This document shows positions 1 to 6,456 of a stretch of DNA of 10,983 nt, piece after piece (within the stretch, counting starts at the first letter, position 1; the number at the start of each line of letters is the position of its first letter). The position numbers and the translations under genes were made by a program. The notes under the pieces were generated by a model. The model ran no database searches. It was given only the letters and a program-made list of their open reading frames with translations, and was not told the origin of the DNA. Source of the DNA: Cellulomonadaceae bacterium (GTDB lineage Bacteria > Actinomycetota > Actinomycetes > Actinomycetales > Cellulomonadaceae); NCBI GenBank assembly GCA_031282935.1, contig JAITCS010000218.1:1-10983 (forward strand), given 5' to 3'.

Positions 1-117
1 GCTCGGCCCGGGGTCTCACCCTTACCCCAAGCCAGGGCCACTTGCGTCGGACCGTCTGCGGCGGCTCGACCACCGCGAACCTTTGGCTCGGTGTTGCTGT
101 TCGCCTCGGTCTGCTCT

Positions 118-163
118 CAAATCGAATCGTTTCGATAAGGTTAGCGTAGATCGATTCGATTTG
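118..163. promoter_or_regulatory. Operator-like inverted repeats over the left-edge promoter
   Basis: A perfect 12-bp inverted repeat has arms CAAATCGAATCG (118-129) and CGATTCGATTTG (152-163). Within it are two tighter dyads. ATCGAATCGTTTCGAT (121-136) matches in seven of eight pairs around a central CG, the general form of LacI-family operators. ATCGATTCGAT (150-160) is perfect around one base. Together they flank the -10 element and cover the predicted transcription start, as expected for repressor sites. The regulator is not in the window and the LacI assignment is a guess from form alone. An RNA hairpin is possible, but no U-tract follows, so a terminator is unlikely. Confidence 0.45.
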
Positions 164-166
164 CAA
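138..166 (-). promoter_or_regulatory. Predicted sigma-A-type promoter reading leftward out of the window
   Basis: On the minus strand, TTGCAA (161-166) is followed by a 17-base spacer and TAACCT (138-143). TAACCT fits the TAnnnT -10 form usual in actinobacteria. Transcription would start near 131 and run toward base 1. The start would lie inside the near-palindrome at 121-136, and a second small dyad (150-160) lies in the spacer. Spacing and element match are seen directly; activity is inferred. The promoted gene lies mostly or wholly outside the window. Confidence 0.5.
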
Positions 167-330
167 TCCTTTGCGGCGGTTGGCGCAAATAGCTTGGGCA
201 GGAACTCGTTCTGATGCTGCTTGATGCTGCGACCCGATCTGGGTCTGGGCGCGGTGAAACACGGATTGCTTCGCTGCGCAGGTCCGCCATTGGCGCTGGT
301 TGGCACGGGACGGCGTCGAACGGCTCGCGG

Positions 331-1089
331 TTACTTCCGCACCGGGATACTTCTGGCTGATAAGTAGTTTTTGACCTGCGGAATCGTTAGTTCCCCGAAG
401 TGGAACAAAGAAGCGGCGAGGGCAGCATCCGCGCTGCCAACGGTGAGGGCATCGGCGAAATCGCTCAACTGCCCAGCGCCCCCTGATGCGATAACTGGCA
501 CGGCCACTGCCTCGGCGATGGCCTTAGTTAAATCCAAATCGTAGCCCGCCTTCTGGCCGTCCTCGTCCATCGAGGTGAGCAGAATTTCCCCAGCCCCAAG
601 CGCCACCGCCCGCTGTGCCCACTCCAAAGCGTCAAGGCCAGTGTTTATCCGACCGCCTGCTAAAAATACGTCAAATCGTCCCTTTTCATTCCGCTTTGCA
701 TCAATGGCGCAAACTACGCATTGGCTGCCGAACTTATCGGCCGCGCGCGCAATTAAAGCGGGGTCTTTAATGGCGCTGGAATTGACGGAAACTTTATCGG
801 CGCCCGCGCCAAGCATGGTGCGAAAGTCCTCGACCGACCTTATCCCCCCGCCCACTGTAAAGGGGATAAACACGCAATCCGCAACGCCGCGCACAATATC
901 AACCATAGTGCCACGCCCTTCATGGGTCGCAGTAATATCAAGCAGCACCAATTCATCAGCGTTTTGCGCGTTGTATGCCATAGCGGCAGCAATGGGGTCA
1001 CCAGCGTCAACTAAATTGACGAAACTTACGCCTTTGACCACCCGGCCGTCTTTCACATCAAGGCAAGGTATGATTCGTTTCGCGTGCAC
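331..1089 (-). CDS. hisF: Imidazole glycerol phosphate synthase cyclase subunit HisF
   Basis: HisF takes ammonia from HisH and converts PRFAR to imidazole glycerol phosphate and AICAR in cytoplasmic histidine synthesis. The protein is a full-length (beta/alpha)8 barrel of about 252 residues. The N-terminal [16 protein letters not shown] and VCAIDAKR carry the catalytic Asp pair. Phosphate-binding turns GGG (about 80-82) and SGGAG (about 202-206) and the LLTSMDEDG loop are present. Two GTG starts compete. The one at 1093-1095 touches the hisH stop (TAGTG) but lies only 2 nt from AGGGAG (1098-1103). The one at 1087-1089 lies 8 nt from it, starts MHAKRIIP like E. coli HisF, and places the catalytic residues at the canonical D11 and D130, so I prefer it. 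It follows hisH directly and is the last gene of the operon. No other his gene is nearby. Confidence 0.97.
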   Translation of the reverse strand: MHAKRIIPCLDVKDGRVVKGVSFVNLVDAGDPIAAAMAYNAQNADELVLLDITATHEGRGTMVDIVRGVADCVFIPFTVGGGIRSVEDFRTMLGAGADKVSVNSSAIKDPALIARAADKFGSQCVVCAIDAKRNEKGRFDVFLAGGRINTGLDALEWAQRAVALGAGEILLTSMDEDGQKAGYDLDLTKAIAEAVAVPVIASGGAGQLSDFADALTVGSADAALAASLFHFGELTIPQVKNYLSARSIPVRK

Positions 1090-1094
1090 CGGCA

Positions 1095-1706
1095 CTACTC
1101 CCTAGGCTCTACAAAGTTTCGCAGCATGGCAATTCCGATATCACCACTTTTTTCGGGATGAAACTGCGTGGCCTGCACATTTGCCGAGGCTACGGCTGCA
1201 TGAAACTCCAGGCCGTAATCCGTGGTGGCAGAAACAATAGACTGATCAGCAGCGCAAACGTAGTAACTGTGGACGAAATAGACGTAACTCTGGTCGGGAA
1301 TATCGGTTAGGATTCCGTTCGGTTTGCGAATATTTAGGCTATTCCATCCGATGTGTGGAACTTTGAGGCCAGTGCCAGCCGGAAATCGGGATACTTTACC
1401 TGCAAACACCCCTAAACCGGGGACGCCGGGAGATTCGGCGCTCTCTTCAAATAGCACTTGCAAACCCAAACATATGCCTAGAAAGGGTTTGCCGGTGGCA
1501 ATAAAGTCAAGGATAGCAGTATCGAGATTATCTTTTCTAAGTGAGTTCATGGCATCACCAAAAGAACCTACCCCGGGCAGTATTACCTTCTGTGCTGCAG
1601 CCAGTTCGGTGCTCTCTGAAGTGATGAAGTATTCGGCGCCGATAAACGCTAACGCATTTTGCACGCTTTTCAGGTTTCCGGCCCCGTAATCTACTATCCC
1701 GATCAA
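1095..1706 (-). CDS. hisH: Imidazole glycerol phosphate synthase amidotransferase subunit HisH
   Basis: HisH is the class I glutamine amidotransferase that hydrolyses glutamine and channels ammonia to HisF. The 203-residue length is normal. The catalytic triad is visible: Cys79 in GICLGLQ, and His183 and Glu185 in QFHPEKSG. The oxyanion strand PGVG is at 44-47, and the N-terminus [12 protein letters not shown] is typical. The start is TTG at 1704-1706. It is supported by AGGA at 1714-1717 seven bases upstream and forced by an in-frame TAG four codons before. That TAG is also the stop of the DUF3159 gene, so ribosomes finishing DUF3159 can restart here. The stop TAG shares its G with the first candidate GTG of hisF. 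The rare TTG start may lower expression; that is inference. Confidence 0.97.
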   Translation of the reverse strand: MIGIVDYGAGNLKSVQNALAFIGAEYFITSESTELAAAQKVILPGVGSFGDAMNSLRKDNLDTAILDFIATGKPFLGICLGLQVLFEESAESPGVPGLGVFAGKVSRFPAGTGLKVPHIGWNSLNIRKPNGILTDIPDQSYVYFVHSYYVCAADQSIVSATTDYGLEFHAAVASANVQATQFHPEKSGDIGIAMLRNFVEPRE

Positions 1707-1715
1707 TGTAGAATC

Positions 1716-2555
1716 CTATTCTGAAACCGTGTGAGACCCTGGCACCAGGCCCGCGCTAGACGCCTCGGTAGCTGCCGCGCCTCGATGTGCTACCGCGCCC
1801 CGGTGAGCGCCATGAATGACCGCCCAGGTCAGGTACAGCACCAACCCCCACAGCGGCACGCCCATCACCAAACGTGCCACACCCAGCCAGCCCACCGATT
1901 GCCCCAAGAACAACGGCACCTGCACGGCCAGGCGCACCGCAAACAGCCCTATCCAGAACCAAGTGGCGAGGCGGTAGCGGCGCAGCAGGTTCTTGTCCTG
2001 ACGCCAGGCGCCGAAACCGGCAAAGGGATTGCCTTCCTCTTCTGCCGCGTCGGGCAGCGGAGCACCTGCGCCCTCAATCACGGCAGCGGGTTCACTTGAG
2101 GAATCATCGGCGTTCTTATCCCGCATGGCACCACTAAACCGCAATAACTCGATAACCACCCCTACGGCAGGCCAGGCAATTAGTTGGGATATCAGCACCG
2201 CAACCAGATAAGCCGCGTTTTGCCACAACGCGAAAGCAAAGAAATCGGTGGCCTCCCCGGAACGCCACGCCCAAATCGCCCCAATAACTATGCCGAAAAT
2301 CCCGCCCAAAGCCTGCTGCAAAGAACTGCGCTGCACTAACCGAGCAATAACCGTTAGCAGGGCAACCCCAAGCGACGCCGCTAAGGCCCAAACCAATTCG
2401 TGGGTTACCGAAAACAGAATGATAAATATCAGGCCGGGCAAAACCGCTTCCACCAAGCCGCGAATACCGCCCATCGCATCGAGGGCGTTGAAATCGGACT
2501 CCGTAACCGCCCGCAGCCCACGAGCGCCCCCCGGCCCAGATTGCACCTCAACCAT
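1716..2555 (-). CDS. DUF3159 family membrane protein
   Basis: This is an integral membrane protein of unknown function from a family restricted to Actinobacteria. In 279 residues I see about six hydrophobic segments, roughly at 36-52, 54-74, 84-97, 107-139, 197-218 and 223-247. The segment VARLVMGVPLWGLVLYLTW is typical of the family C-terminal helix. Between the fourth and fifth segments is an acidic, Ala/Pro-rich linker (about 146-178), followed by a basic WRQDKNLLRRYR stretch before the next helix. The C-terminus is an Ala/His/Arg-rich tail. The ATG directly follows the DUF3710 stop (TAGATG), so translation is probably coupled. In many relatives an OB-fold protein separates DUF3710 and DUF3159; it is absent here. 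DUF3159 genes often sit near Trk potassium genes, but none is seen in this window. Confidence 0.9.
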   Translation of the reverse strand: MVEVQSGPGGARGLRAVTESDFNALDAMGGIRGLVEAVLPGLIFIILFSVTHELVWALAASLGVALLTVIARLVQRSSLQQALGGIFGIVIGAIWAWRSGEATDFFAFALWQNAAYLVAVLISQLIAWPAVGVVIELLRFSGAMRDKNADDSSSEPAAVIEGAGAPLPDAAEEEGNPFAGFGAWRQDKNLLRRYRLATWFWIGLFAVRLAVQVPLFLGQSVGWLGVARLVMGVPLWGLVLYLTWAVIHGAHRGAVAHRGAAATEASSAGLVPGSHTVSE

Positions 2556-3365
2556 CTAGTGAATCTCAGTGATTTCGGGGCCGCGCTCAAACGGATTCAG
2601 CGTGGGCCGAGCCTTGGCGTCCGCAGCCGCCTGCGCCTCAGCCGCAGCGGCGGCGATTTGGCCGGGCAGAGTCAGCGCCAACAGGTCACGCGGAGGCCGA
2701 GGCGTGTCACCCCGAACCACCACAGTGCGCCGGAAAACCTCTTCCAGAATCTTGGCCGCCTTATCGTCCAGCGCAGCCGGGCCGGTCACAACCCCGCGCA
2801 GGAACCAACGCGGGCCGTCCACCCCAAGAAATCGAACAGCCTGCGTGGTTGCCGCCCCGTTCGGGAGTTGCCCTGGGATGCGGGCAATTAATTCCCGCCC
2901 AAACACCCCAGGCACATCATCCACGCTACCCCCAGAGGTTCGGATACTTTCCCCAATTTCTTCACGGATTTCATCCCAAATGCCGTCAGTTTTCGGGGCA
3001 GCGAACGCCTGAAGCTGCATGTTTGAGATTCCGCTGGGCTGCGCCAGAATCAGAGTGACGCCCGTGACAAGTTGACTTGCGCGATCAATCTCCAACCGTA
3101 CTTGCATACCGGCCACGGCGGGAATCTTAAGCGACCCCAAATCCACCTGCGGCCCAATGCCCTCCGGCTCCACCCCCGCATCGAAAGGGCCGTGCAGCGT
3201 GCCCTCCTGCGCAATCGCGCCGCCCGCCACGAGGTTCGCGGGCGTGGCCGCTTCGGCGTCAGTAGCCAGCGGCGAGGTTACGGGACCGGGCGTGGGTGCG
3301 GCAGCCTGCGGTGCCGCGACGGGGGCGGATGCGGCGGCCTGCGGCTTGCGGCGGAAGATTGGCAC
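2556..3365 (-). CDS. DUF3710 family protein
   Basis: This is a conserved actinobacterial protein of unknown biochemical role, almost always found beside dut. Its 269 residues have no membrane segment or signal peptide. The first 60 residues are low-complexity Ala/Pro after a basic MPIFRRKPQ start. The conserved core then runs from about 65 to 235 and includes LQAFAAPKTDGIWDEIREEI (119-138) and FLGVDGPRWFLRG (179-191), both hallmark stretches. The tail ERGPEITEIH is also typical. The start is GTG at 3363-3365, well supported by AAGGAG (3372-3377) six bases upstream. A 63-bp gap separates it from dut, the longest gap in this operon, and this gap may hold a weak internal promoter. The family assignment is firm; the function is not known. 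Confidence 0.93.
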   Translation of the reverse strand: MPIFRRKPQAAASAPVAAPQAAAPTPGPVTSPLATDAEAATPANLVAGGAIAQEGTLHGPFDAGVEPEGIGPQVDLGSLKIPAVAGMQVRLEIDRASQLVTGVTLILAQPSGISNMQLQAFAAPKTDGIWDEIREEIGESIRTSGGSVDDVPGVFGRELIARIPGQLPNGAATTQAVRFLGVDGPRWFLRGVVTGPAALDDKAAKILEEVFRRTVVVRGDTPRPPRDLLALTLPGQIAAAAAEAQAAADAKARPTLNPFERGPEITEIH

Positions 3366-3371
3366 TGTCGG

Positions 3372-3377
3372 CTCCTT
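3372..3377 (-). promoter_or_regulatory. Strong ribosome binding site of the DUF3710 gene
   Basis: AAGGAG lies six bases before the GTG at 3363-3365. It fixes this GTG as the start and is the strongest Shine-Dalgarno match among the minus-strand genes here. Confidence 0.75.
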
Positions 3378-3399
3378 AGAAAACTTACATTTTTCCGTA

Positions 3400-3421
3400 A
3401 CTATAGGCCATCATATGTCAA
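3400..3421 (-). promoter_or_regulatory. Possible internal promoter elements between dut and DUF3710
   Basis: On the minus strand the gap holds a perfect TTGACA (3416-3421) and a TATAGT (3400-3405). They lie only 10 bases apart, too close to work together as a -35/-10 pair. TATAGT could act alone as a weak -10 element, or the TTGACA may be coincidental. A secondary start for the downstream genes is possible but not established. Confidence 0.25.
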
Positions 3422-3428
3422 AGCCACC

Positions 3429-3962
3429 TCAAGCGGCTCGTGTTGGGCGTTTCTCCGGTGTAGGTTTCGGGGCGACATCGGCGCCCGCCCCCAGCTTAGT
3501 CGAACCAACCCCGACCGAACCAACCCCGGTCGAACCGAAACCCCCCTGCCCACGATCCGAGCCTGGCAACCGTTCCGCTTCGATGAAACGCGCCTTTGCC
3601 ACCTCTTGAATAACCAACTGCGCTATCCGATCCCCACGCTTTATGCTCGCTTTAGTTTCAGGGTCGCTATTGTATAGGATCACTTGAATTTCCCCACGAT
3701 ATCCAGCATCAATGGTGCCAGGCGCATTTAGCGTAGTGACACCTTGCTTCGCGGCCAATCCCGACCGGGGATGCACAAAGGCGGCATAGCCAGCCGGAAG
3801 CGCTATCGCTAAACCAGTTGGAATCATTGCGCGCGTCAGGGGCGGTATTTCGCAATCAATAGTCGAAACCAAATCAGCCCCGGCATCACCGGGATGGGCG
3901 TAGGCGGGAATCTGGGCGTTTGGATTCAGTTTTTGGATGAGGATTTCGACCGGGTTTTGCAT
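3429..3962 (-). CDS. dut: Deoxyuridine 5'-triphosphate nucleotidohydrolase (dUTPase)
   Basis: Dut hydrolyses dUTP to dUMP and pyrophosphate, keeping uracil out of DNA and feeding thymidylate synthesis. It is a trimeric, all-beta cytoplasmic enzyme. All five motifs are present: AGADL (27-31), PRSGLA (65-70), GTIDAGYRG (82-90) with catalytic Asp85, GDRIAQLVIQ (110-119) and RGQGGFGSTG (137-146). I take the ATG at 3960-3962, which overlaps the DUF4193 stop as TAATG. An in-frame GTG at 3972-3974 would add four residues (VCGL) and lies inside the DUF4193 gene. After motif 5 the protein extends about 30 residues past the usual end. The extension begins with a three-copy 15-bp repeat that repeats the Gly-Ser of motif 5, then an Ala/Pro/Lys tail. 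Confidence 0.98.
   Translation of the reverse strand: MQNPVEILIQKLNPNAQIPAYAHPGDAGADLVSTIDCEIPPLTRAMIPTGLAIALPAGYAAFVHPRSGLAAKQGVTTLNAPGTIDAGYRGEIQVILYNSDPETKASIKRGDRIAQLVIQEVAKARFIEAERLPGSDRGQGGFGSTGVGSVGVGSTKLGAGADVAPKPTPEKRPTRAA
3501..3545 (-). repeat. 15-bp tandem repeat in the 3' part of dut
   Basis: Three 15-bp units lie at 3501-3515, 3516-3530 and 3531-3545 on the plus strand. The first two are CGAACCAACCCCGAC and CGAACCAACCCCGGT; the third is degenerate. They encode five-residue blocks of the type GSTGV, GSVGV and GSTKL. The array begins within motif 5 of the dUTPase and extends it. The unit is a multiple of three, so copy-number change would keep the frame. Confidence 0.8.
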
Positions 3963-4261
3963 TAGCCCGCACACTCGGTGCAGACCTTTTCGCCGTTCTT
4001 CTCTTCCGCAAGCTGCGATTTATGATGCACCAAGAAACAGCTTGAGCAGGTGAACTCATCGGCTTGGGCCGGGAGTACCCGCACCGCTAATTCTTCCCCA
4101 CTCAGATCCGCGCCCGGCAATTCGTAATCCTCAGCCGCTTGCACTTCATCTTCATCTACAATGCTTTTTGAAGCGTCGGAGCGCCGCGACTGTAATTCTT
4201 GAATTGAATCCGGCTCGACCTCTTCGTCGGTTTTCCTTGGGGCATCATAATCGGTTGCCAT
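3962..4261 (-). CDS. DUF4193 family small zinc-ribbon protein
   Basis: This is a 99-residue actinobacterial protein of unknown function. The N-terminus MATDYDAPRK and the acidic Ser/Glu-rich middle are typical. The C-terminus has two Cys pairs, C72-x2-C75 and C94-x2-C97, which should bind zinc as a ribbon; zinc binding is inferred from spacing. The ATG at 4259-4261 has AGGAG at 4271-4275, nine bases upstream. The TAA stop overlaps the dut ATG. This is the first gene of the operon, behind a plausible promoter at 4323-4352. Family members resemble small transcription-associated proteins in size and zinc ribbon, but no such role can be claimed from the sequence. Confidence 0.93.
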   Translation of the reverse strand: MATDYDAPRKTDEEVEPDSIQELQSRRSDASKSIVDEDEVQAAEDYELPGADLSGEELAVRVLPAQADEFTCSSCFLVHHKSQLAEEKNGEKVCTECAG

Positions 4262-4322
4262 GCAATTATTCTCCTGCTGGTAAGTCGGTTGGGTGCATAT
4301 TACATTTACACCGCACGGGCGA

Positions 4323-4352
4323 ATTATGCCTGATTCACCGCCCAGATTCCAA
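4323..4352 (-). promoter_or_regulatory. Predicted promoter of the DUF4193-dut-DUF3710-DUF3159-hisHF operon
   Basis: On the minus strand TTGGAA (4347-4352) is followed by an 18-base spacer and CATAAT (4323-4328), in the 125-bp gap before DUF4193. Transcription would begin near 4316 and leave a leader of about 55 bases with a good Shine-Dalgarno at its end. A second AT-rich stretch nearer the gene (TGTAATAT, about 4297-4304) is an alternative -10. No terminator hairpin for the upstream phosphatase gene is evident in this gap, so read-through is possible. Confidence 0.4.
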
Positions 4353-4386
4353 GCGTGGCGCGCTGAGCTTCACATTCCGGCCCAAA

Positions 4387-5268
4387 CTACTCGTTCGGAT
4401 TGTCAGCACCTCCCTGCTCCAGCAGCGTCACCAATTCTAAAACCGCAGGCCCGCGCCCCACCACAGTCATTAATTCCGAGGCGGGCAGGCCCCGCAACCC
4501 GGTAACCTCCGACCCCGCCTCCGCCGCGATTAGCGTGGCCGCCGCCAAATCCCACGGCTGCAAGCCACGCTCATAATACATATCAACCGTGCCCTCGGCC
4601 TGCATACAAATGTCAATCGCAGCCGAACCGAGCCGCCTAATGTCACGAATCTTCGGTAATATCTGCGCTAATACCCTGCTTTGCCCGGCGCGCCGATTCG
4701 CGGCATAACCAAACCCGGTGGCAACTAATGATTTCGCTAATGGAACAGCGGGCCTATGCGTTATAGGTTCGCCATTAACTGTTGCCCCTAACCCTTTCGC
4801 CGCCGCCCAGGTTCGGTTCGTGACCACGGAATGAACGCAACCGGCCACAACCGTCCATTCGAGCGGATTTACCGGCCCCTTCACTACCGCAACAGAAACA
4901 GCGTACGAGGCAACCCCATATAAGTAATTCACCGTGCCATCAATGGGATCAATAACCCAAGTTAGCCCACTCGTTCCTGCTTTAGAATCGCCCTCTTCGC
5001 CAAGTATTCCATCAAAGGGGCGCTGGGTAGTTATTCGACCAATCAAATAATCCTCCACCCTGCGATCCATTTCAGTTACCGGATCAGTTGGCGATGATTT
5101 AGTGGCGGAAACAGAAACTTGGGCTGGGCGGTTTTGCCGGATTATCTCCCCTGCGCTTACCGCTATTTCGGTCGCAAAATCTCGCAACTGGCCGTAATCC
5201 CAGTCTTGGTCGTCTGGCGCGCCGCCGGGGGTTGATTCAGGTTGGCCCGTGCACGGCTTCGCAATCAT
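4387..5268 (-). CDS. Inositol monophosphatase family protein
   Basis: This is a Mg-dependent sugar-phosphate phosphatase of the IMPase/FIG superfamily. Likely substrates are inositol-1-phosphate or a related monophosphate; actinobacteria use inositol for mycothiol and phosphatidylinositol. The 293 residues include all metal ligands: Glu91-Glu92 in GEEG, Asp107, Asp110, Gly111 and Thr112 in VIDPIDGTVNYL, and Asp240 in QPWDLAAA. DPVTEMD (62-68) and LGSAAID (213-219) are also typical. The first 25 residues are an Asp/Pro-rich extension before the first helix. There is no Shine-Dalgarno. Instead TATAAT lies six bases before the ATG, so the message is probably leaderless. It diverges from sepH across 37 bp. 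suhB-like, cysQ-like and hisN-like paralogs cannot be told apart here. Confidence 0.93.
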   Translation of the reverse strand: MIAKPCTGQPESTPGGAPDDQDWDYGQLRDFATEIAVSAGEIIRQNRPAQVSVSATKSSPTDPVTEMDRRVEDYLIGRITTQRPFDGILGEEGDSKAGTSGLTWVIDPIDGTVNYLYGVASYAVSVAVVKGPVNPLEWTVVAGCVHSVVTNRTWAAAKGLGATVNGEPITHRPAVPLAKSLVATGFGYAANRRAGQSRVLAQILPKIRDIRRLGSAAIDICMQAEGTVDMYYERGLQPWDLAAATLIAAEAGSEVTGLRGLPASELMTVVGRGPAVLELVTLLEQGGADNPNE

Positions 5269-5274
5269 GTGACA

Positions 5275-5280
5275 ATTATA
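5275..5280 (-). promoter_or_regulatory. -10 element for a leaderless transcript of the IMPase gene
   Basis: A perfect TATAAT ends six bases before the ATG at 5266-5268, so transcription should start at or next to the A of the ATG. No good -35 is seen at 17-18 bases; TTGGCC at 5301-5306 would need a 20-base spacer. The ATG has no Shine-Dalgarno, which fits leaderless translation, common in Actinobacteria. The same 37-bp gap must also hold or receive the sepH promoter. Confidence 0.6.
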
Positions 5281-5305
5281 GGAAGAAACTACGGCGCACC
5301 GGCCA

Positions 5306-6454
5306 ATGTTCCGTGATTTTAACCATATTTGGGGTAATGATGTGCTTGTGGGTGAACTAAGCGTTTCTGATAGTGGCGGTTCGGCCTTGGCTGCGGCTGG
5401 CAGCCCAGGGGCACAGGCCGCTGCGGAGCGCCGCGATTTGAACCTTTCTACGCCTCGTGAGATTCAGGTTCGGTTGCGTCTTGGTGACACTGCGGCGGAA
5501 CTCGCCCTGATTTCCGACTTGTCGCTGGAACAGATTTTACGATTTGAACGGCCCATTATTGCCGAGCGGGCAGACATTATTGCTCGGGTCAAGGGCCATC
5601 AGATTAAGGGACAATCGGGCACCGCCCAAACGATTGACAAATTAGTGGCAGGGCGTCTGCACGCGCGGGGTATTTCGCCCGATTCCGTTACCTGGGCGGC
5701 TCGGCGTGAGGCTGGCGCACCTTGGCTCGTGGAACTCCACTTTGACGGGGAACCGAACCGCGCCCACTTTGCGCGTTGGACGTATGACCACAAACTAAAC
5801 GTGTTAACCGCTTTGGATGATGAGGCCCGCTGGCTCTCCCTGGCCGATGATCCTATGACCCCCTCGCTGCTCGGGGTGCCGTCGTTGTTCGGGCAAAAAT
5901 CGGCCCGCCGCGCCACTGGAGCTACCCAAGAGGCCGACCCTGTTGCCAACGAGGCCGCCGCGCCAGGCCAAGCTGGCGAGGTCACGGAAATGCCCCTGGC
6001 CCGCACTCCAGAACCTGCCGTCAGCGGTGCTCCGGCGCCGTTGCGCACGGCAGTTGGCGCTGCGTCTGGGCTGGTTCAGAGTGCGCGCGGTGGCCGGGTG
6101 GGCGCCCGGATCGCTGGGCGGCGCTCTGCTTCTGGCGATCACACTGCGCCTGGATCGGCTGGCGGTGTAGCACAGAAAGGCAACGGCACCAACGAGGTGA
6201 ACAGTGACGTTGCGGCCATTGTGGCCCTCAATCGGTGGCAGGCGGGCAAGTCCGAAACTATGGCGCTGCCGCTTTTGGAGGTTGACAACACGCGGCCAAA
6301 GTCGGGTGCCACTGCTCAGGTAGTAGTCGGTGCCGGGGCGGGTGCCCCTAAGGCGGTTGGCGGCGGTAAAGCGGCGGCTCGAAAGGGTGGCCGAGGCGGC
6401 AATCGCGCCCAGGTGCCAACTTGGGATGAAATCGTATTCGGCTCGAAAGAGTAG
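5306..6454 (+). CDS. sepH: Cell-division regulator SepH
   Basis: SepH is an actinobacterial protein that binds FtsZ and promotes its assembly at division sites. The 382 residues split in two. The DUF3071 part (about 1-180) has a short beta start, then a helix-turn-helix-like region LSTPREIQVRLRLGDTAAEL (48-67 and following). It ends in a conserved segment with ARWTYDHKLNVLTALDDEARWLS (156-178). The rest (about 185-365) is Ala/Gly/Pro-rich and probably disordered, ending in the conserved VPTWDEIVFG motif. The ATG at 5306 is chosen because an in-frame stop lies nine codons upstream and MFRDFNHI fits the family N-terminus. No Shine-Dalgarno is close; AGGAAG at 5280-5285 is too far. Its 3' end meets the convergent phosphatase gene two bases away. 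Confidence 0.93.
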   Translation: MFRDFNHIWGNDVLVGELSVSDSGGSALAAAGSPGAQAAAERRDLNLSTPREIQVRLRLGDTAAELALISDLSLEQILRFERPIIAERADIIARVKGHQIKGQSGTAQTIDKLVAGRLHARGISPDSVTWAARREAGAPWLVELHFDGEPNRAHFARWTYDHKLNVLTALDDEARWLSLADDPMTPSLLGVPSLFGQKSARRATGATQEADPVANEAAAPGQAGEVTEMPLARTPEPAVSGAPAPLRTAVGAASGLVQSARGGRVGARIAGRRSASGDHTAPGSAGGVAQKGNGTNEVNSDVAAIVALNRWQAGKSETMALPLLEVDNTRPKSGATAQVVVGAGAGAPKAVGGGKAAARKGGRGGNRAQVPTWDEIVFGSKE

Positions 6455-6456
6455 TT

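Larger units (their letters stand above)
1..330. other. Intergenic region downstream of hisF, no confident gene
   Basis: No reading frame here resembles a known protein. All three plus-strand frames are open at the left edge and stop at 136-138, 212-214 and 147-149. A 94-codon minus-strand frame (22-306, GTG start) has no ribosome binding site and an Arg/Ser/Gly-rich, non-protein-like composition. The stretch does hold a minus-strand promoter with overlapping dyads (118-166). A possible ribosome site, AAAGG at 80-84, sits six bases before a GTG at 71-73 whose frame stays open to the window edge. Other small structures are GACCC-N5-GGGTC at 231-245, a direct repeat of TGATGCTGC at 212-220 and 222-230, and CGCCATTGGCG at 285-295. 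No U-tracted hairpin marks the end of the hisF transcript. Confidence 0.6.

Noticed and set aside
1..211. Plus-strand frame open from the left edge to 212, as a possible gene tail
   Set aside because: The 70 residues match no family I recognise, all three frames are open at the edge, and it would run through the promoter/operator region.
231..245. GACCC-N5-GGGTC hairpin as a hisF terminator
   Set aside because: Only five base pairs and no U-tract on either strand.
22..306. 94-codon minus-strand frame after hisF with a GTG start
   Set aside because: No ribosome site, an Arg/Ser/Gly-rich non-protein-like sequence, and a promoter with operators falls in its middle.
331..1706. hisH/hisF-like pair acting in surface-sugar amination instead of histidine synthesis
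   Set aside because: Both proteins have full canonical motifs and lengths, and no surface-sugar genes are nearby.
3963..3974. Upstream GTG giving a four-residue-longer dUTPase
   Set aside because: The ATG at 3960-3962 overlaps the DUF4193 stop as TAATG and fits family N-termini; the extra residues have no support.
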